From Nocardiopsis coralli (GTDB lineage: Bacteria > Actinomycetota > Actinomycetes > Streptosporangiales > Streptosporangiaceae): a DNA stretch of 56,896 nucleotides. The notes beneath the pieces are model-generated. The model saw only the letters and a list, made by a program, of their open reading frames with translations. It had not been told where the DNA came from and ran no database searches. The translations under genes and the position numbers were made by a program. Numbering within the stretch: position 1 is the stretch's first letter; each line of letters starts with the position of its first letter. Positions 6,569-17,281 of this stretch are shown here, piece after piece. Where the stretch lies: NCBI RefSeq assembly GCF_014892575.1, contig NZ_JADBGI010000033.1:1-56896 (forward strand). The letters are read 5' to 3'.

Positions 6569-7075
6569 TCAGGAGCCTTCGTCGGCCCGAACACACGGGG
6601 AGTAGCCCGAGAGCGATGGGCGACCGTCCTGGCCCACCAAGAACTTCACGCGGAAGCGGTCCTCTCGGTTCGTGGCCTCGATCTGTAGCGTCTCTGGGCG
6701 GTCATCCCTCGTGATCTCCCAGTCTCCGGTCTGCCACAGGGCGTGGAGAGCATCGGCCATCTCCTCGTTCCTGTCCTCCGGCGCCCCATCCACCCAGAAC
6801 GAATGACGCACCTGCACGGTGCGGTCCTTGTCGCCCGGTTCGCCCTCGCACGGGGGGAAGGCCGGATCGTTCACCGATGAGAGCTCGACGTCCACGGGAA
6901 GCTCGTCCGCGGCCCGGTCGACGTACTCTTCGATCCGCTCCTCGGCCTGGGGCTGGTTCAGGTCACTCTCCGGCTCTGGCGCTTCTCGGTCGGCGCACGA
7001 GGCAGACACGAGCGCCAGCGTGAGAACGCTCATCGTGGCGAGCACGGCTCGGAACCGTGGTGGTTCGGGGGTCAC
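6569..7075 (-). CDS. Predicted lipoprotein
   Basis: A 168-residue protein with an N-terminal hydrophobic signal and lipobox SASC near residue 27. The mature part has PPCEGEPGDKDRTVQVRHSFWVDG, and the last Cys is close to the C-terminus (GYSPCVRADEGS), so a disulfide is possible. Similar small lipoproteins are common in Nocardiopsis and Streptomyces and uncharacterised. Confidence 0.75.
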   Translation of the reverse strand: MTPEPPRFRAVLATMSVLTLALVSASCADREAPEPESDLNQPQAEERIEEYVDRAADELPVDVELSSVNDPAFPPCEGEPGDKDRTVQVRHSFWVDGAPEDRNEEMADALHALWQTGDWEITRDDRPETLQIEATNREDRFRVKFLVGQDGRPSLSGYSPCVRADEGS

Positions 7076-7096
7076 GGCTCTCCTCGGGGTGGAAGG

Positions 7097-7984
7097 TCAC
7101 GGGGGCGTGATGCCGCGCAGCACCGCGATGGCGTCCAGCAAGCGTGCGCGCAGCACCTCGCCGCGCTCGGCGAAGTCGCGCTGGTACTCCATGTAGTCCG
7201 CCTTGCCCTCGGCGGTCTCGATGCGCACCGGCTCGTACCCCCACTCGCGCAGGTCGTACGGCGAGGCGCGCATGTCCAGGGTCCGGATCTCGCGCGAGAG
7301 CTCGAAGCAGTCCACGACCAGCTCGGACGGCACCGCGGGCAGCAGCTTGTACGCCCACTTGTACAGGTCCATGTTGGCGTGCAGGCACCCCGGCTGGTCC
7401 AGCTCCACCTGCCGGTCGCGGGTGGGCTGCAGGGTGTTGCGCGGGCGCGCTTCCTCGGTGAAGAACCGGAACGCGTCGAAGTGCGAGCACTGCACCCGGT
7501 GCGACTCCACGACCCGGTCGGTGCCCTCGTGCCCCAACCGCAGCGGCACCTGCCCGTGGCGCACCTCGGAGGTGCGGTAGACCATCGCCCACTCGTGCAG
7601 CCCGAAACACCCCAGGTGGGCGGGGCGCGAGGCGACCCCGTCCAGCAGGCGTTCGACGAAGTCCACGACCCGGCGCGCGTCCAGGAACGCCGCGCGGTCC
7701 AGCGCCACGCCCCCGTCGGCCTCGGCGTAGAACCGCTGTTCCAGGAACTCGCGCGCCCCGCCGCCGAGCAGCACCGTGCCCGCGCCGGGGTGCCAGCGCC
7801 GCAGCTGGGCGGGCTTGAGGTTGTAGTACGTGAACAGGAAGTCCTCGACGGGGTGGCGCTCGCCCGCGGCGCGGCGGCGCCGGTGGTCGGCGGTGAGCGC
7901 GTCCACGCGGGCGGCGTGCTGCTCGGCCCGCTCGCGCCACTGTTCCTCGCGCAGCTCCCCGCGCACCACACCCGTTTCCGTCAC
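7097..7984 (-). CDS. Conserved actinobacterial protein annotated as 3-methyladenine DNA glycosylase
   Basis: A 295-residue protein with the stretches RHPVEDFLFTYYNLKPAQLRRWHPG, LGCFGLHEWAMVYR, and PGCLHANMDLYKWAYKL. From memory these identify a soluble actinobacterial family that databases label 3-methyladenine DNA glycosylase. I see no helix-hairpin-helix motif, so the biochemical label is doubtful. GTG 7984 is chosen because the preceding frame belongs to the end of the neighbouring gene. Alternative GTG starts lie at 7969 and 7966. It lies 31 bases behind the coiled-coil gene on the same strand. Confidence 0.7.
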   Translation of the reverse strand: MTETGVVRGELREEQWRERAEQHAARVDALTADHRRRRAAGERHPVEDFLFTYYNLKPAQLRRWHPGAGTVLLGGGAREFLEQRFYAEADGGVALDRAAFLDARRVVDFVERLLDGVASRPAHLGCFGLHEWAMVYRTSEVRHGQVPLRLGHEGTDRVVESHRVQCSHFDAFRFFTEEARPRNTLQPTRDRQVELDQPGCLHANMDLYKWAYKLLPAVPSELVVDCFELSREIRTLDMRASPYDLREWGYEPVRIETAEGKADYMEYQRDFAERGEVLRARLLDAIAVLRGITPP

Positions 7985-8015
7985 GGGCTCCAGGGTACGC
8001 ACGCGCGTCGGCCGG

Positions 8016-9800
8016 TCAGTTCGACTGCTGCACGGGCAGGTGGCGGCCCAGGTACCCCACGTAGATGCGGTTGGTGGTCCCGTCGCCCAGGTGCGGATAG
8101 AAGTACAGCCGCGGGCAGATGCCGTGTTCGGTGTCGAGCTTGATGTGGGCGTACATCGGCACACGCCCGCTCGGGTCGACCTCCTGGGGCACCCGGAACA
8201 GGCGTTTGTCGTTGAGCTTGCCGCGGTTGCGCACGTAGTCCGACTCCTGCGAGGCCAGCCGCTTGACGGGGATGACCCGGTACCCGTCGGGGCTCCGGCG
8301 CAGGTACGAGTGGAACCCGAGCCCGGAACCGGGGTGCTCGAACTGGTAGCGGGCGTAGTCGTCCAGCGCGAGCATCGCCTGCCACGCCCGCGTCACCCAC
8401 AGGCTCTCCTTGTGGCTGTCGACCAGTTCCTCGACGGTGTGGTTGTCGATGGTGAAGAACAGGTGCGGCAGCGCGGTGCCGTCGGTGATGCGTTCCAGCA
8501 GCTCGCGCACGTTGTTGGGCGGACGCGGGCTGGGGTCGGGCGGCGGCGCGGTCGCCGCGAGGCGGTACAGGCCGGCCTCGCGCACACGTTCGCGCAGCCA
8601 CCCCACCTCGTGGCGGGCGGCGCGCGCCTGGTCCTCGGCGGCCCCGGCCTCCTCCGTGAGGTCGGCGGTGCCGGCGAGCAGTTCCTGGCGTTCGTCGGTG
8701 AGTTCCTCCACGCGTGCGTTGAGGCGTTTGACCTCGTCCCGCAGGCGTTGGAGCTGCTGTTCCTGCTGCTCGAGCTCGGCCGCCGGGACCCACCCCTCAC
8801 CCGGGGGCGCCGCGCGCGACGCCTCGGGCCCGGGATGGGGCGGCCGTGCGGGCACGGGGCGTTTCGGTGTGGCGCGCAGGTCGTCGGTCTCCTCGGAGAG
8901 CAGCGCGTCGATGGCGCGCAGCGGTTCGGGCAGGCCCACGGCGAGGGCGTTGTCGCGCACCTTGCGGGCCAGCGCCGCACCCACCCAGGCGCGTAGGCGG
9001 TCGCCGTCGCGGGCGGCGCCCAGGCCTGCGGGGCTCATGCGCGGATGCTGCTCCGGGTCGGGCTCCTCGCCGCCGAACGGTAACAGGGTGCGCACGCCCC
9101 CTCCCGGCACGTCCAACCCCGCCGGGAGCAGGGCGTCGACGCGGGTGCGGGCGGCGGCGTCGAGCACGTAGGCGCTGCACATGCCCGCGCTGCGGTTGAG
9201 GGCCCCGCCGATGGCCTCGCGCCAGGCGGGCACGGTCACGTCGGGGGGTGCGCCGGTGGCGACCACGGCCAGGCGGCGGTCGGGGTCCTTCACCGTGGAG
9301 ACGAACGCGTCGACCGTCCCGTGGTCGCGGCCGCGCACGATCACGGGTGCCGAGGCCAGCAGGTGGCGGCCGTCGTGGGCGGGCACGGACTCCAGGAGCA
9401 TGCGCGCGGCCTCGGGCGGCATGACCTCCCACCGCGGCGGTTCGGTGCCGCCCTTGACGTGTTCGTGGCGCGGGTCGACCGCCATGTCCAGCCACGCGTA
9501 GTGCCAGGGGGCGAGGTCGGGGTCGGTGACCACGGTGACGGCGGTGCGCCACGTGCCGTCCGGTTTGTCGGACTCCGTGGTCAGTCGCAGGAACGAGAGC
9601 CCTTCCTCGGGGTTGTCGTGGCGTACCACCAGGGCCCGCGACCGGTTGCTCAGCTCGTGGCATCCCGAGGCGTCGAAGGACACCCGCGCACCGGAGTTGC
9701 CGCGCTTGCCCAGCCACCGGTGGAGGATCTGCGCGGCCGTGCTCACCAGGTCCTCGTCCCCCCGGGGGACGGTGACGAGTGTGCGGTAGACAAGCGGCAA
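8016..9800 (-). CDS. Large coiled-coil protein with a conserved C-terminal module
   Basis: A 594-residue protein in three parts. The N-terminal 330 residues (LVYRTLVTVPRGDEDLV, then WHYAWLDMAVD) form an unrecognised globular region. Residues about 345-425 are a coiled coil (ELEQQEQQLQRLRDEVKRL). The last 150 residues hold RAWQAMLALDDYARYQF and end RLYFYPHLGDGTTNRIYVGYLGRHL, a module I recall from uncharacterised actinobacterial proteins. No catalytic motif is evident. A TTG start at 9800 is preferred because it follows GGAG at nine bases and precedes the conserved-looking N-terminus; the frame is open to 9926. Confidence 0.6.
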   Translation of the reverse strand: MPLVYRTLVTVPRGDEDLVSTAAQILHRWLGKRGNSGARVSFDASGCHELSNRSRALVVRHDNPEEGLSFLRLTTESDKPDGTWRTAVTVVTDPDLAPWHYAWLDMAVDPRHEHVKGGTEPPRWEVMPPEAARMLLESVPAHDGRHLLASAPVIVRGRDHGTVDAFVSTVKDPDRRLAVVATGAPPDVTVPAWREAIGGALNRSAGMCSAYVLDAAARTRVDALLPAGLDVPGGGVRTLLPFGGEEPDPEQHPRMSPAGLGAARDGDRLRAWVGAALARKVRDNALAVGLPEPLRAIDALLSEETDDLRATPKRPVPARPPHPGPEASRAAPPGEGWVPAAELEQQEQQLQRLRDEVKRLNARVEELTDERQELLAGTADLTEEAGAAEDQARAARHEVGWLRERVREAGLYRLAATAPPPDPSPRPPNNVRELLERITDGTALPHLFFTIDNHTVEELVDSHKESLWVTRAWQAMLALDDYARYQFEHPGSGLGFHSYLRRSPDGYRVIPVKRLASQESDYVRNRGKLNDKRLFRVPQEVDPSGRVPMYAHIKLDTEHGICPRLYFYPHLGDGTTNRIYVGYLGRHLPVQQSN

Positions 9801-9996
9801 CGAACCACGCTCCGGTCTCCCATCGGCGTCGCGGACCCGAGGGACCGGCGGGAGAACGGCGCGTGCGGCGCCCTCGGTCCCACCACTGTGGACGACGGCG
9901 CCGGATACGTCGACCGGTCGGCCCAAGATCCCTTGTCCTGCTGTTTACCCAGCAGAGCGCGTTCCGTACCGGTGCCGCCGGCGCCGCCGCGGCGCG

Positions 9997-11055
9997 TCAG
10001 AGCTGTTGCGCGTTGTCGAACAGCTGCTGTGCCTCCGTGCCCAGACGCGGTCCGTACTGGGTGCTGAGGTCGTCGGCGTACTTGAAGCTGATCACCGAGG
10101 AGACCGTGCCCTCGCCGGTGGCGGGGTCGAAATCGGTGAGCCAGGGGCCGCCGCTGGAGCCCTGCGTCATGTCGCACGCCATGCCGCTGGCGGTGGTGCC
10201 GCCGGTGTCCGGGGTCGTGGTCCCGGCGCAGTAGTGCAGCTCGCGGCCGTCGAACGGGGAGGCGGCCGGGTACCCGAACGCGTGCACCTGCACGCCGGCC
10301 TGGCTCTGCCCCTGGCTCCAGGTGCTGAAGGAGATGTCCTGGGCGCCGACGCGGTCCTGCACGGTCTCGCCGCCCTCGGTGTTGACCACCGCCATCGCCA
10401 CGTCGTAGCTGTCGTCGGCCTGCTCCGACCACTGGGGGCTGACGAGCAGGTCGCGGGCGGTGTAACGGCCGTGGGGGGCGTCGCCGTCGGAGTAGGCCGG
10501 AACGAAGGTCCAGTTCTCCGCCCACGAGCCCGTGCCGTCCTTGGCGCAGTGCCCGGCCGTGACCAGGGTGCTGGCGTTCTGCGAGTCCACGACCGAGGCC
10601 GAGCAGGTGAAGTCGCGCCCGTCCATGGTCAGGAACACCTTGCCGGTGGTGCGGGTGACCAGGCCCCCGCCGGTCCACGGGTCGCCGGTGCTGTCGGCCC
10701 CGGGGTCGGTCTGCGGTTCGATGTCGTCGTCGGGGGCGAGCAGGCCGTCGGCGCCCTCGACGGCCTCGCCGACCAGCCCTGCGATGGGGGTCGCGTCGGC
10801 CATGCGCTCGGGTGTCCAGTAGTCGAGGACCTCGCGCTCGCGGGCGGGGTCGGAGGCGGCCGTGCGGTGCTCGACCCCCTCGTCGACGCTCACGGCCTGT
10901 GTGGACGTGTCGCCCTGGCCGGGGGCGGCCATGTGTACGGCCTGTTCGACGGCGTCGACGGGGCCGGGAAGGGAATCGGTGACGGCGAGTCCGGTCACGA
11001 GGAGGCCTGCGGCAGTGACCGGGGCGAGGATCGCATACGCGGTGGACGAGGTCAT
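9997..11055 (-). CDS. Secreted trypsin-like serine protease
   Basis: A 352-residue protein with an N-terminal hydrophobic signal (about residues 8-26), a prosegment of roughly 100 residues, and a chymotrypsin-fold domain. The triad is visible: His169 in VTAGHC, Asp218 in SYDVA, and Ser301 in GSSGGP. Cys151/Cys170 and Cys276/Cys294 are likely disulfides. Such V8/trypsin-like peptidases are exported by actinomycetes and degrade external protein. It is transcribed divergently from dxr with a 169-base gap. Confidence 0.9.
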   Translation of the reverse strand: MTSSTAYAILAPVTAAGLLVTGLAVTDSLPGPVDAVEQAVHMAAPGQGDTSTQAVSVDEGVEHRTAASDPAREREVLDYWTPERMADATPIAGLVGEAVEGADGLLAPDDDIEPQTDPGADSTGDPWTGGGLVTRTTGKVFLTMDGRDFTCSASVVDSQNASTLVTAGHCAKDGTGSWAENWTFVPAYSDGDAPHGRYTARDLLVSPQWSEQADDSYDVAMAVVNTEGGETVQDRVGAQDISFSTWSQGQSQAGVQVHAFGYPAASPFDGRELHYCAGTTTPDTGGTTASGMACDMTQGSSGGPWLTDFDPATGEGTVSSVISFKYADDLSTQYGPRLGTEAQQLFDNAQQL

Positions 11056-11224
11056 GGCCCCGATCCTTGCACACTTGGCGTAGCGCTGTGACTACTTTGG
11101 GTTTGTGTCGGTCCGGAATCGGGAAAACGGCGGGCCGATCCGAAAGCGCCCGGACGTGCACGTCCCGGCGCCCCCGCCGCCCTCCCCGGACGAGCGCTCC
11201 GCGCGGTGCCGCACAATTGGAGCC

Positions 11225-12469
11225 GTGCGAGAAGAACACCAGCGAACAGCAGTCGTCCTCGGCTCCACCGGCTCGATCGGGACCCAGGCCCTCGACATCG
11301 TCCGACGCAACCCCGACCGCTTCCGCGTGGTCGGGCTCGCCGCCGGGGGAGGCCGCCTCGACCTCCTCGCCGAGCAGGCCGCCGAACTCGGCGTGCCCGC
11401 GGTCGCCGTCGCCGACCCCGAACGCGCGCCGGAACTCACCCGCATGCTGGAGGCCCACGGCTCACACGCGAAGGTCCTGGCCGGGGCCGAAGGGGTCGCC
11501 GAACTCGCCGCCGCCGAGTGCGACGTCGTGCTCAACGGCATCACCGGCGCCCTCGGCCTGGAGTCCACCCTCGCCGCCCTGCGCGCCGGGCGCCGCCTGG
11601 CCCTGGCCAACAAGGAGTCGCTCATCATCGGCGGCCCGCTCGTGCGCGAGCTGGCCGAACCCGGCCAGATCGTGCCCGTGGACTCCGAGCACTTCGCCAT
11701 CGCACAGTGCTTCCCGTACCTGCCCGACGACGACCTCGCGAGCCCCGCGCAGGGCCTGGTGCGCGCCCGCCGCAGCGAGGTGCGCCGCCTCGTCGTCACC
11801 GCCAGCGGCGGCCCCTTCCGCGGACGCACCCGCGCCGAACTGGCCGGCGTCACGCCCGAGCAGGCGATGAACCACCCCACCTGGAGCATGGGCCCGGTCA
11901 TCACCGTCAACTCCGCGACCCTGGTCAACAAGGGTCTGGAGGTCATCGAGGCCAATCTGCTCTTCGACGTGCCCTTCGACGACATCGAGGTGGTCGTCCA
12001 CCCGCAGTCGATCGTGCACTCCATGGTCGAGTACGTGGACGGCTCCACCCTCGCCAAGGCCAGCCCGCCCAGCATGACCATCCCGATCGCCTGGGGCCTG
12101 GGCGCACCCGACCGGGTTCCGGACGCCGGTGCTTCCCTCGATTGGACCCGCGCGCAGAGCTGGACCTTCGAACCCCTCGACCACGAGGCCTTCCCGGCGG
12201 TGCGGCTGGCCGCCGAGGTCGGGCGCACCGGCGGCACCGCCCCGGCCGTCTACAACGCGGCGAACGAAGAGGCCGTCGACGCCTTCCTGGGCGGAAAGCT
12301 CGCGTTCGCTTCCATCATGGACACCGTCGCCCGGGTAGTCTCTGAGCATCAGCGGACCGACCACCCCGGGGGTGCGCCCTCCGCCAAGGCTCTGACCTTG
12401 GACGACGTCTATTCCGCTGACACCTGGGCTCGCGCGCGGGCACGTGAACTGTTGACGAGCCGCCCCTGA
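11225..12469 (+). CDS. dxr: 1-deoxy-D-xylulose 5-phosphate reductoisomerase
   Basis: A 414-residue cytosolic enzyme making 2-C-methyl-D-erythritol 4-phosphate, the committed step of the MEP isoprenoid pathway, with NADPH. The NADPH loop GSTGSIG is at residues 13-19. Substrate- and metal-binding segments are NKESLIIGG, PVDSEHFAI, TASGGPFRG and MNHPTWSMG, all intact. GTG 11225 fits the family N-terminus; the frame is open upstream to 11105 but that part is Pro/Arg-rich and not conserved. It heads the dxr-rip1-ispG cluster. Confidence 0.95.
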   Translation: MREEHQRTAVVLGSTGSIGTQALDIVRRNPDRFRVVGLAAGGGRLDLLAEQAAELGVPAVAVADPERAPELTRMLEAHGSHAKVLAGAEGVAELAAAECDVVLNGITGALGLESTLAALRAGRRLALANKESLIIGGPLVRELAEPGQIVPVDSEHFAIAQCFPYLPDDDLASPAQGLVRARRSEVRRLVVTASGGPFRGRTRAELAGVTPEQAMNHPTWSMGPVITVNSATLVNKGLEVIEANLLFDVPFDDIEVVVHPQSIVHSMVEYVDGSTLAKASPPSMTIPIAWGLGAPDRVPDAGASLDWTRAQSWTFEPLDHEAFPAVRLAAEVGRTGGTAPAVYNAANEEAVDAFLGGKLAFASIMDTVARVVSEHQRTDHPGGAPSAKALTLDDVYSADTWARARARELLTSRP

Positions 12470-12537
12470 CGCCTCGGCCCCCTGTCCAACGGGTCCCGGT
12501 GGCGCCGAGGAGCTGACTTCGGCTTGAGGAGAGGTAC

Positions 12538-13911
12538 ATGGTCGTCCTGCTGACCGTGGTCGGGATCATCCTTTTTGTCCTCGGACTGCTGTTCTCGATC
12601 GCCTGGCACGAGCTGGGCCACCTCTCCACGGCCAAGATGTTCGGCATCAAGTGCACCGAGTACATGGTCGGGTTCGGCAAGACCCTGTGGTCGTTCCGGC
12701 GGGGCGACACCGAGTACGGCGTCAAGGCCGTGCCGCTCGGCGGGTTCGTGCGCATGGTCGGCATGATCCCGCCGGCCAGGCGCAGTGCCGTCGCGGCCGG
12801 CGACACCAGCGCCCGCAAGATGTCCCGGTGGCGGGCGATGGCCGAGGACTCCCGCGAGGCCTCCTACATCGAGCTCGAACCCGGCGACGAGAACCGGCAG
12901 TTCTACCAGCGCTCCCCGTGGAAGCGCCTCATCGTCATGTTCGCCGGCCCCGGCATGAACGTGATCCTGGCGGCGATCCTGCTGGCCGTGCTCTTCATGG
13001 GCATCGGCATCCCCAAGGAGACCACTACCGTCGGCGAGGTCAACGAGTGCATGGCGCCCGCCGACACCCAGATCGAGAGCTGTGAGGACCCCGGCGCCCA
13101 GCCCACCCCCGCCGCCGAGGCCGGGATCCTGCCCGGCGACCGCATCGTCTCCATCGACGGCGAGGCCACCCCCGAGTGGAACGACGCCAACCAGAAGATC
13201 CGCACCTCCCTGGGCAGCACCGCCTTCGAGGTCGAGCGCGACGGCGAGACCTTCCGCACCGACGTCGACATCGTCGAGAACGAGCTCCCCGCACGCGACG
13301 CGTCCGGCGAGATCATCTACGAGACCGACGCCGAGGGCGACAACGTCTACGACGACGACGGCCGCAGGGTCATGCAGACCGAGACCGTCGGGTTCCTCGG
13401 CATCGTCTTCGAGCAGGAACGCGCCCGCCTCGGCCCGGTCGAGTCCGCCCAGGAGATGGGCACCATGCTCGTCGCCGTCGGTGAGGCGCTGGTGGCCCTG
13501 CCCAGCAAGGTCCCCGAGGTCTTCGGCGCCGCCTTCCTCGGCGAACAGCGCACCGAGGACTCCCCGGTCGGCATTGTCGGTATCTCCCGCATCGGCGGCG
13601 AGATCATGTCGCAGGGCCTGCCCGTGGCCGACACCGCCGCGATCATGCTGCAGATCCTGGCGGGCGTGAACCTCTTCCTGTTCGCCTTCAACATGCTGCC
13701 GATCCTGCCGCTGGACGGCGGGCACATGGCCGGGGCGATCTGGGAGTCCATCAAGCGCAACGCCGCCCGGCTGTTCAAGCGGCCCGACCCAGGACCGGTC
13801 GACGTCGCCCTGCTGACACCGGTGGCCTATGTCGTGGTGGCGTGTTTCCTCGTCTTCAGCGTGATCCTGCTCGTGGCCGACCTCATCAACCCCGTGCGCC
13901 TCTTCGGGTGA
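12538..13911 (+). CDS. rip1: Site-2 intramembrane metalloprotease (M50)
   Basis: A 457-residue membrane protease with zinc-binding HELGH at residues 24-28 in the first membrane segment and LDGGH at 392-396 in a later one. A PDZ-type domain (about 150-270) lies between, interrupted by an Asp/Glu-rich loop. Homologues (Rip1 in mycobacteria, RseP in E. coli) cut anti-sigma factors and other membrane substrates. GAGGAGAGGT precedes the ATG. Location between dxr and ispG is the usual actinobacterial order. Confidence 0.92.
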   Translation: MVVLLTVVGIILFVLGLLFSIAWHELGHLSTAKMFGIKCTEYMVGFGKTLWSFRRGDTEYGVKAVPLGGFVRMVGMIPPARRSAVAAGDTSARKMSRWRAMAEDSREASYIELEPGDENRQFYQRSPWKRLIVMFAGPGMNVILAAILLAVLFMGIGIPKETTTVGEVNECMAPADTQIESCEDPGAQPTPAAEAGILPGDRIVSIDGEATPEWNDANQKIRTSLGSTAFEVERDGETFRTDVDIVENELPARDASGEIIYETDAEGDNVYDDDGRRVMQTETVGFLGIVFEQERARLGPVESAQEMGTMLVAVGEALVALPSKVPEVFGAAFLGEQRTEDSPVGIVGISRIGGEIMSQGLPVADTAAIMLQILAGVNLFLFAFNMLPILPLDGGHMAGAIWESIKRNAARLFKRPDPGPVDVALLTPVAYVVVACFLVFSVILLVADLINPVRLFG

Positions 13912-14136
13912 CCTGCGCCTCGGAACCCCTGTGGATCTGGTCTCTCTGGGCAGGTACCGCGCCGAGTACAGGTAACCTTGAGGTCGCGTTCCGGGAACAG
14001 CAATGGTGCGGCGATCACGAGGTCGGACGCGGCAGAGGTCCCGGTCGCGGCGCCGAGCACACAGCCGGACGCCCTCTGACGCAACGGACGAATCCATGGG
14101 CCGCCCCCCTCCGGCGGCAGACGAGGTGAATCAAGC

Positions 14137-15291
<1,155 letters not shown>

Positions 15292-15310
15292 CACCCGCAC
15301 CGCAAGACTT

Positions 15311-15354
15311 CACGACGGCCGTCCCGGAACGCCCCGGGGCGGCCGCCGTCGTGT
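15311..15354 (+). terminator. Hairpin behind ispG
   Basis: An inverted repeat of the CACGACGGC / GCCGTCGTG type starts about 20 bases after the ispG stop, with a GC-rich inner part (CGCCCCGGGGCGG). It separates ispG from the permease gene. Confidence 0.6.
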
Positions 15355-15589
15355 GCGGGGCTGTGACGTCGGCCACGGGGAACGCGCGATCGTTGCGTGT
15401 GCGCGCACGATCCCGCCGCCCGAACCGTGCATACGTGCGTAAAGCGGTGCTGACTACGCATGAACCACCCTTAACCTCGTTGTGGGCACATGCGGGCTGT
15501 TCGAGGGAGGAACAGTCCGGCGCTCCCCACCGTCCGCACATACGGCGGGACACCTGTGCCACCCCAGCCACAAGCCGAGGAGAATCCCC
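15355..15589 (+). promoter_or_regulatory. Leader region of the lysine-catabolism cassette
   Basis: The region includes GATCGT (15388-) and ACGATC closing a dyad at roughly 15388-15412, a possible -10 region around TTAACCT near 15472, and a small hairpin CTGTTC (15497-15502) / GAACAG (15510-15515) with GAGGGAG in the loop. The dyad may bind a regulator. All assignments are from pattern only. Confidence 0.3.
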
Positions 15590-17047
15590 GTGGTCGACCA
15601 GAAGGCCCCCGAGCGCACCACCCCCGCGCTCCGGGAGCGTCTCTCGCGCCGCAAGCCCATCGAAAAACTCGTGGCCGAGACCAACGGCCCCGAAGCGGGC
15701 GGCCTGCGACGACACCTGGGCTTCTGGCACCTGTCGATGATCGGCATCGGCGCGACCATGGGGACCGGCATCTTCGTGGTCCTGGGCGAGGCCGTGCCCG
15801 TCGCCGGGCCCGCGATCATCCTGTCGTTCGTGCTCGCCGGCCTGACCGCGCTGTTCTCCGCGCTCGCCTACGCCGAGATGGCCGGGATGATCCCCGCCTC
15901 CGGGTCGGCCTACTCCTACAGCTACGCCACCATGGGCGAGTTCATGGCCTGGGTGTGCGGCTGGTGTCTGATGCTGACCTACGGCGTCTCGGTGGCGGCG
16001 ATCGGCGTCGGGTGGGGCCAGTACATCAACGAGTTCCTGTATCTGACCACGGGCCTGACCCTGCCGCAGGAGTTCCTGGTCGGCCCGATGGAGGGCGGCG
16101 TGATGAACGTGCCGGCCGCCATCGTGGTGCTGCTGGCCATGTTCGCGCTGCTCGCGGGCGTGCGGGAGAGCACCCGCGTCAACGCCGTCATGGTCGTCAT
16201 CAAGGTCGCGATCCTCGTCATGTTCATCGCGATCGCCATCACCGCCGTGGAGGACGGCAACTTCGCGCCGTTCATGCCGATGGGCATGGCCGGGGTGAGC
16301 GCCGCCGGTGCCACGCTGTTCTTCTCCTACATCGGGTTCGACTCGGTCTCCACCGCCAGCGAGGAGTCCAAGAACCCGCAGCGCGACCTGCCCCGCGCCA
16401 TCATGTTCTCGCTGATCCTGGTCACGGCCGTGTACTGCCTCGTGGCCTTCACCGCCGTCGGCGCGATGAACTGGACCCGCTTCTCCGACGGTGAGACCAC
16501 GCTCGCCGGCATCCTCACCGTGGTCACCGGAACCCCGGTGTGGGCGGTCGTCTTCGCGGGCGGTGCCGTCCTGGCCCTGGCGAGCGTCGTGCTCGTGGTG
16601 CTCTACAGCCAGACCCGCATCCTCTACGCGATGTCGCGCGACCGCCTCATCCCCGGCGTCTTCTCGAAGGTCGACGCCAACGGGACCCCGCGCGCGAACA
16701 CCGTCATCACGTCGGTCTTCATCGCCGCGCTGGCCGGGCTCGTGCCGCTGGGCCCGCTCGCCGACGCGACCTCGATCGGGACACTCTTCGCGTTCGCGCT
16801 GGTCAACGTCGCCGTGCTCGTGCTGCGCCGCACCCGCCCCGACCTGCCGCGTGCGTTCCGGGTGCCCGGTGCCCCGGTCACGCCGGTCCTGGGTGTGTTC
16901 GCGTGTGCGTTCCTGATGTTCAGCATGGCGGGCAGCGTCTGGATCGCCTTCGGCGCCTGGCTCGCGCTCGGCCTGGTCATCTACTTCGGTTACGGGATGC
17001 GCCGCTCCGCCCTGGAGGACGACGCCGCTGCCGAGGTCCGCGCCTGA
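15590..17047 (+). CDS. Amino acid permease, APC superfamily
   Basis: A 485-residue transporter with about 12 membrane segments. The first, with GIGATMGTGIFVVLG, carries the glycine-rich substrate-binding break of APC proteins, and SYIGFDSVSTASEESKNPQRD is characteristic of the cationic amino acid (CAT/YfnA) branch. GTG 15590 follows GAGGAGAA. Two lysine-degrading enzymes are encoded directly downstream on the same strand, so lysine or a related cationic amino acid is the likely substrate; that is inference. Confidence 0.85.
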   Translation: MVDQKAPERTTPALRERLSRRKPIEKLVAETNGPEAGGLRRHLGFWHLSMIGIGATMGTGIFVVLGEAVPVAGPAIILSFVLAGLTALFSALAYAEMAGMIPASGSAYSYSYATMGEFMAWVCGWCLMLTYGVSVAAIGVGWGQYINEFLYLTTGLTLPQEFLVGPMEGGVMNVPAAIVVLLAMFALLAGVRESTRVNAVMVVIKVAILVMFIAIAITAVEDGNFAPFMPMGMAGVSAAGATLFFSYIGFDSVSTASEESKNPQRDLPRAIMFSLILVTAVYCLVAFTAVGAMNWTRFSDGETTLAGILTVVTGTPVWAVVFAGGAVLALASVVLVVLYSQTRILYAMSRDRLIPGVFSKVDANGTPRANTVITSVFIAALAGLVPLGPLADATSIGTLFAFALVNVAVLVLRRTRPDLPRAFRVPGAPVTPVLGVFACAFLMFSMAGSVWIAFGAWLALGLVIYFGYGMRRSALEDDAAAEVRA

Positions 17048-17281
17048 ACCGTCCGGGGCCGCCACGAGGCCGGGCCCCCGGGCACGAGAGCACCACGCGC
17101 CCCGCGTTCCCACGACCGGAACGCGGGGCCTCGTGCGTCCGGGACAGCCACCGCACAACGATCACGGCACGGACGCCGGAGATACGCAGCGAAGTGACCG
17201 CCCGACACACGTTCTGCGCGCGGCCGCCGCCCTAGAGTGGGCGAGGCCCACCGGACAGCGCACGAACGTGGAGGCGGCCCC

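Noticed and set aside
9743..11458. A 571-residue minus-strand frame over the protease gene
   Set aside because: The correct frame with the His-Asp-Ser triad is 9997-11055; the other is Arg/His-rich shadow.
12409..14097. A 562-residue minus-strand frame over rip1
   Set aside because: Antisense of the M50 protease gene with its metal-binding motifs; composition is low complexity.
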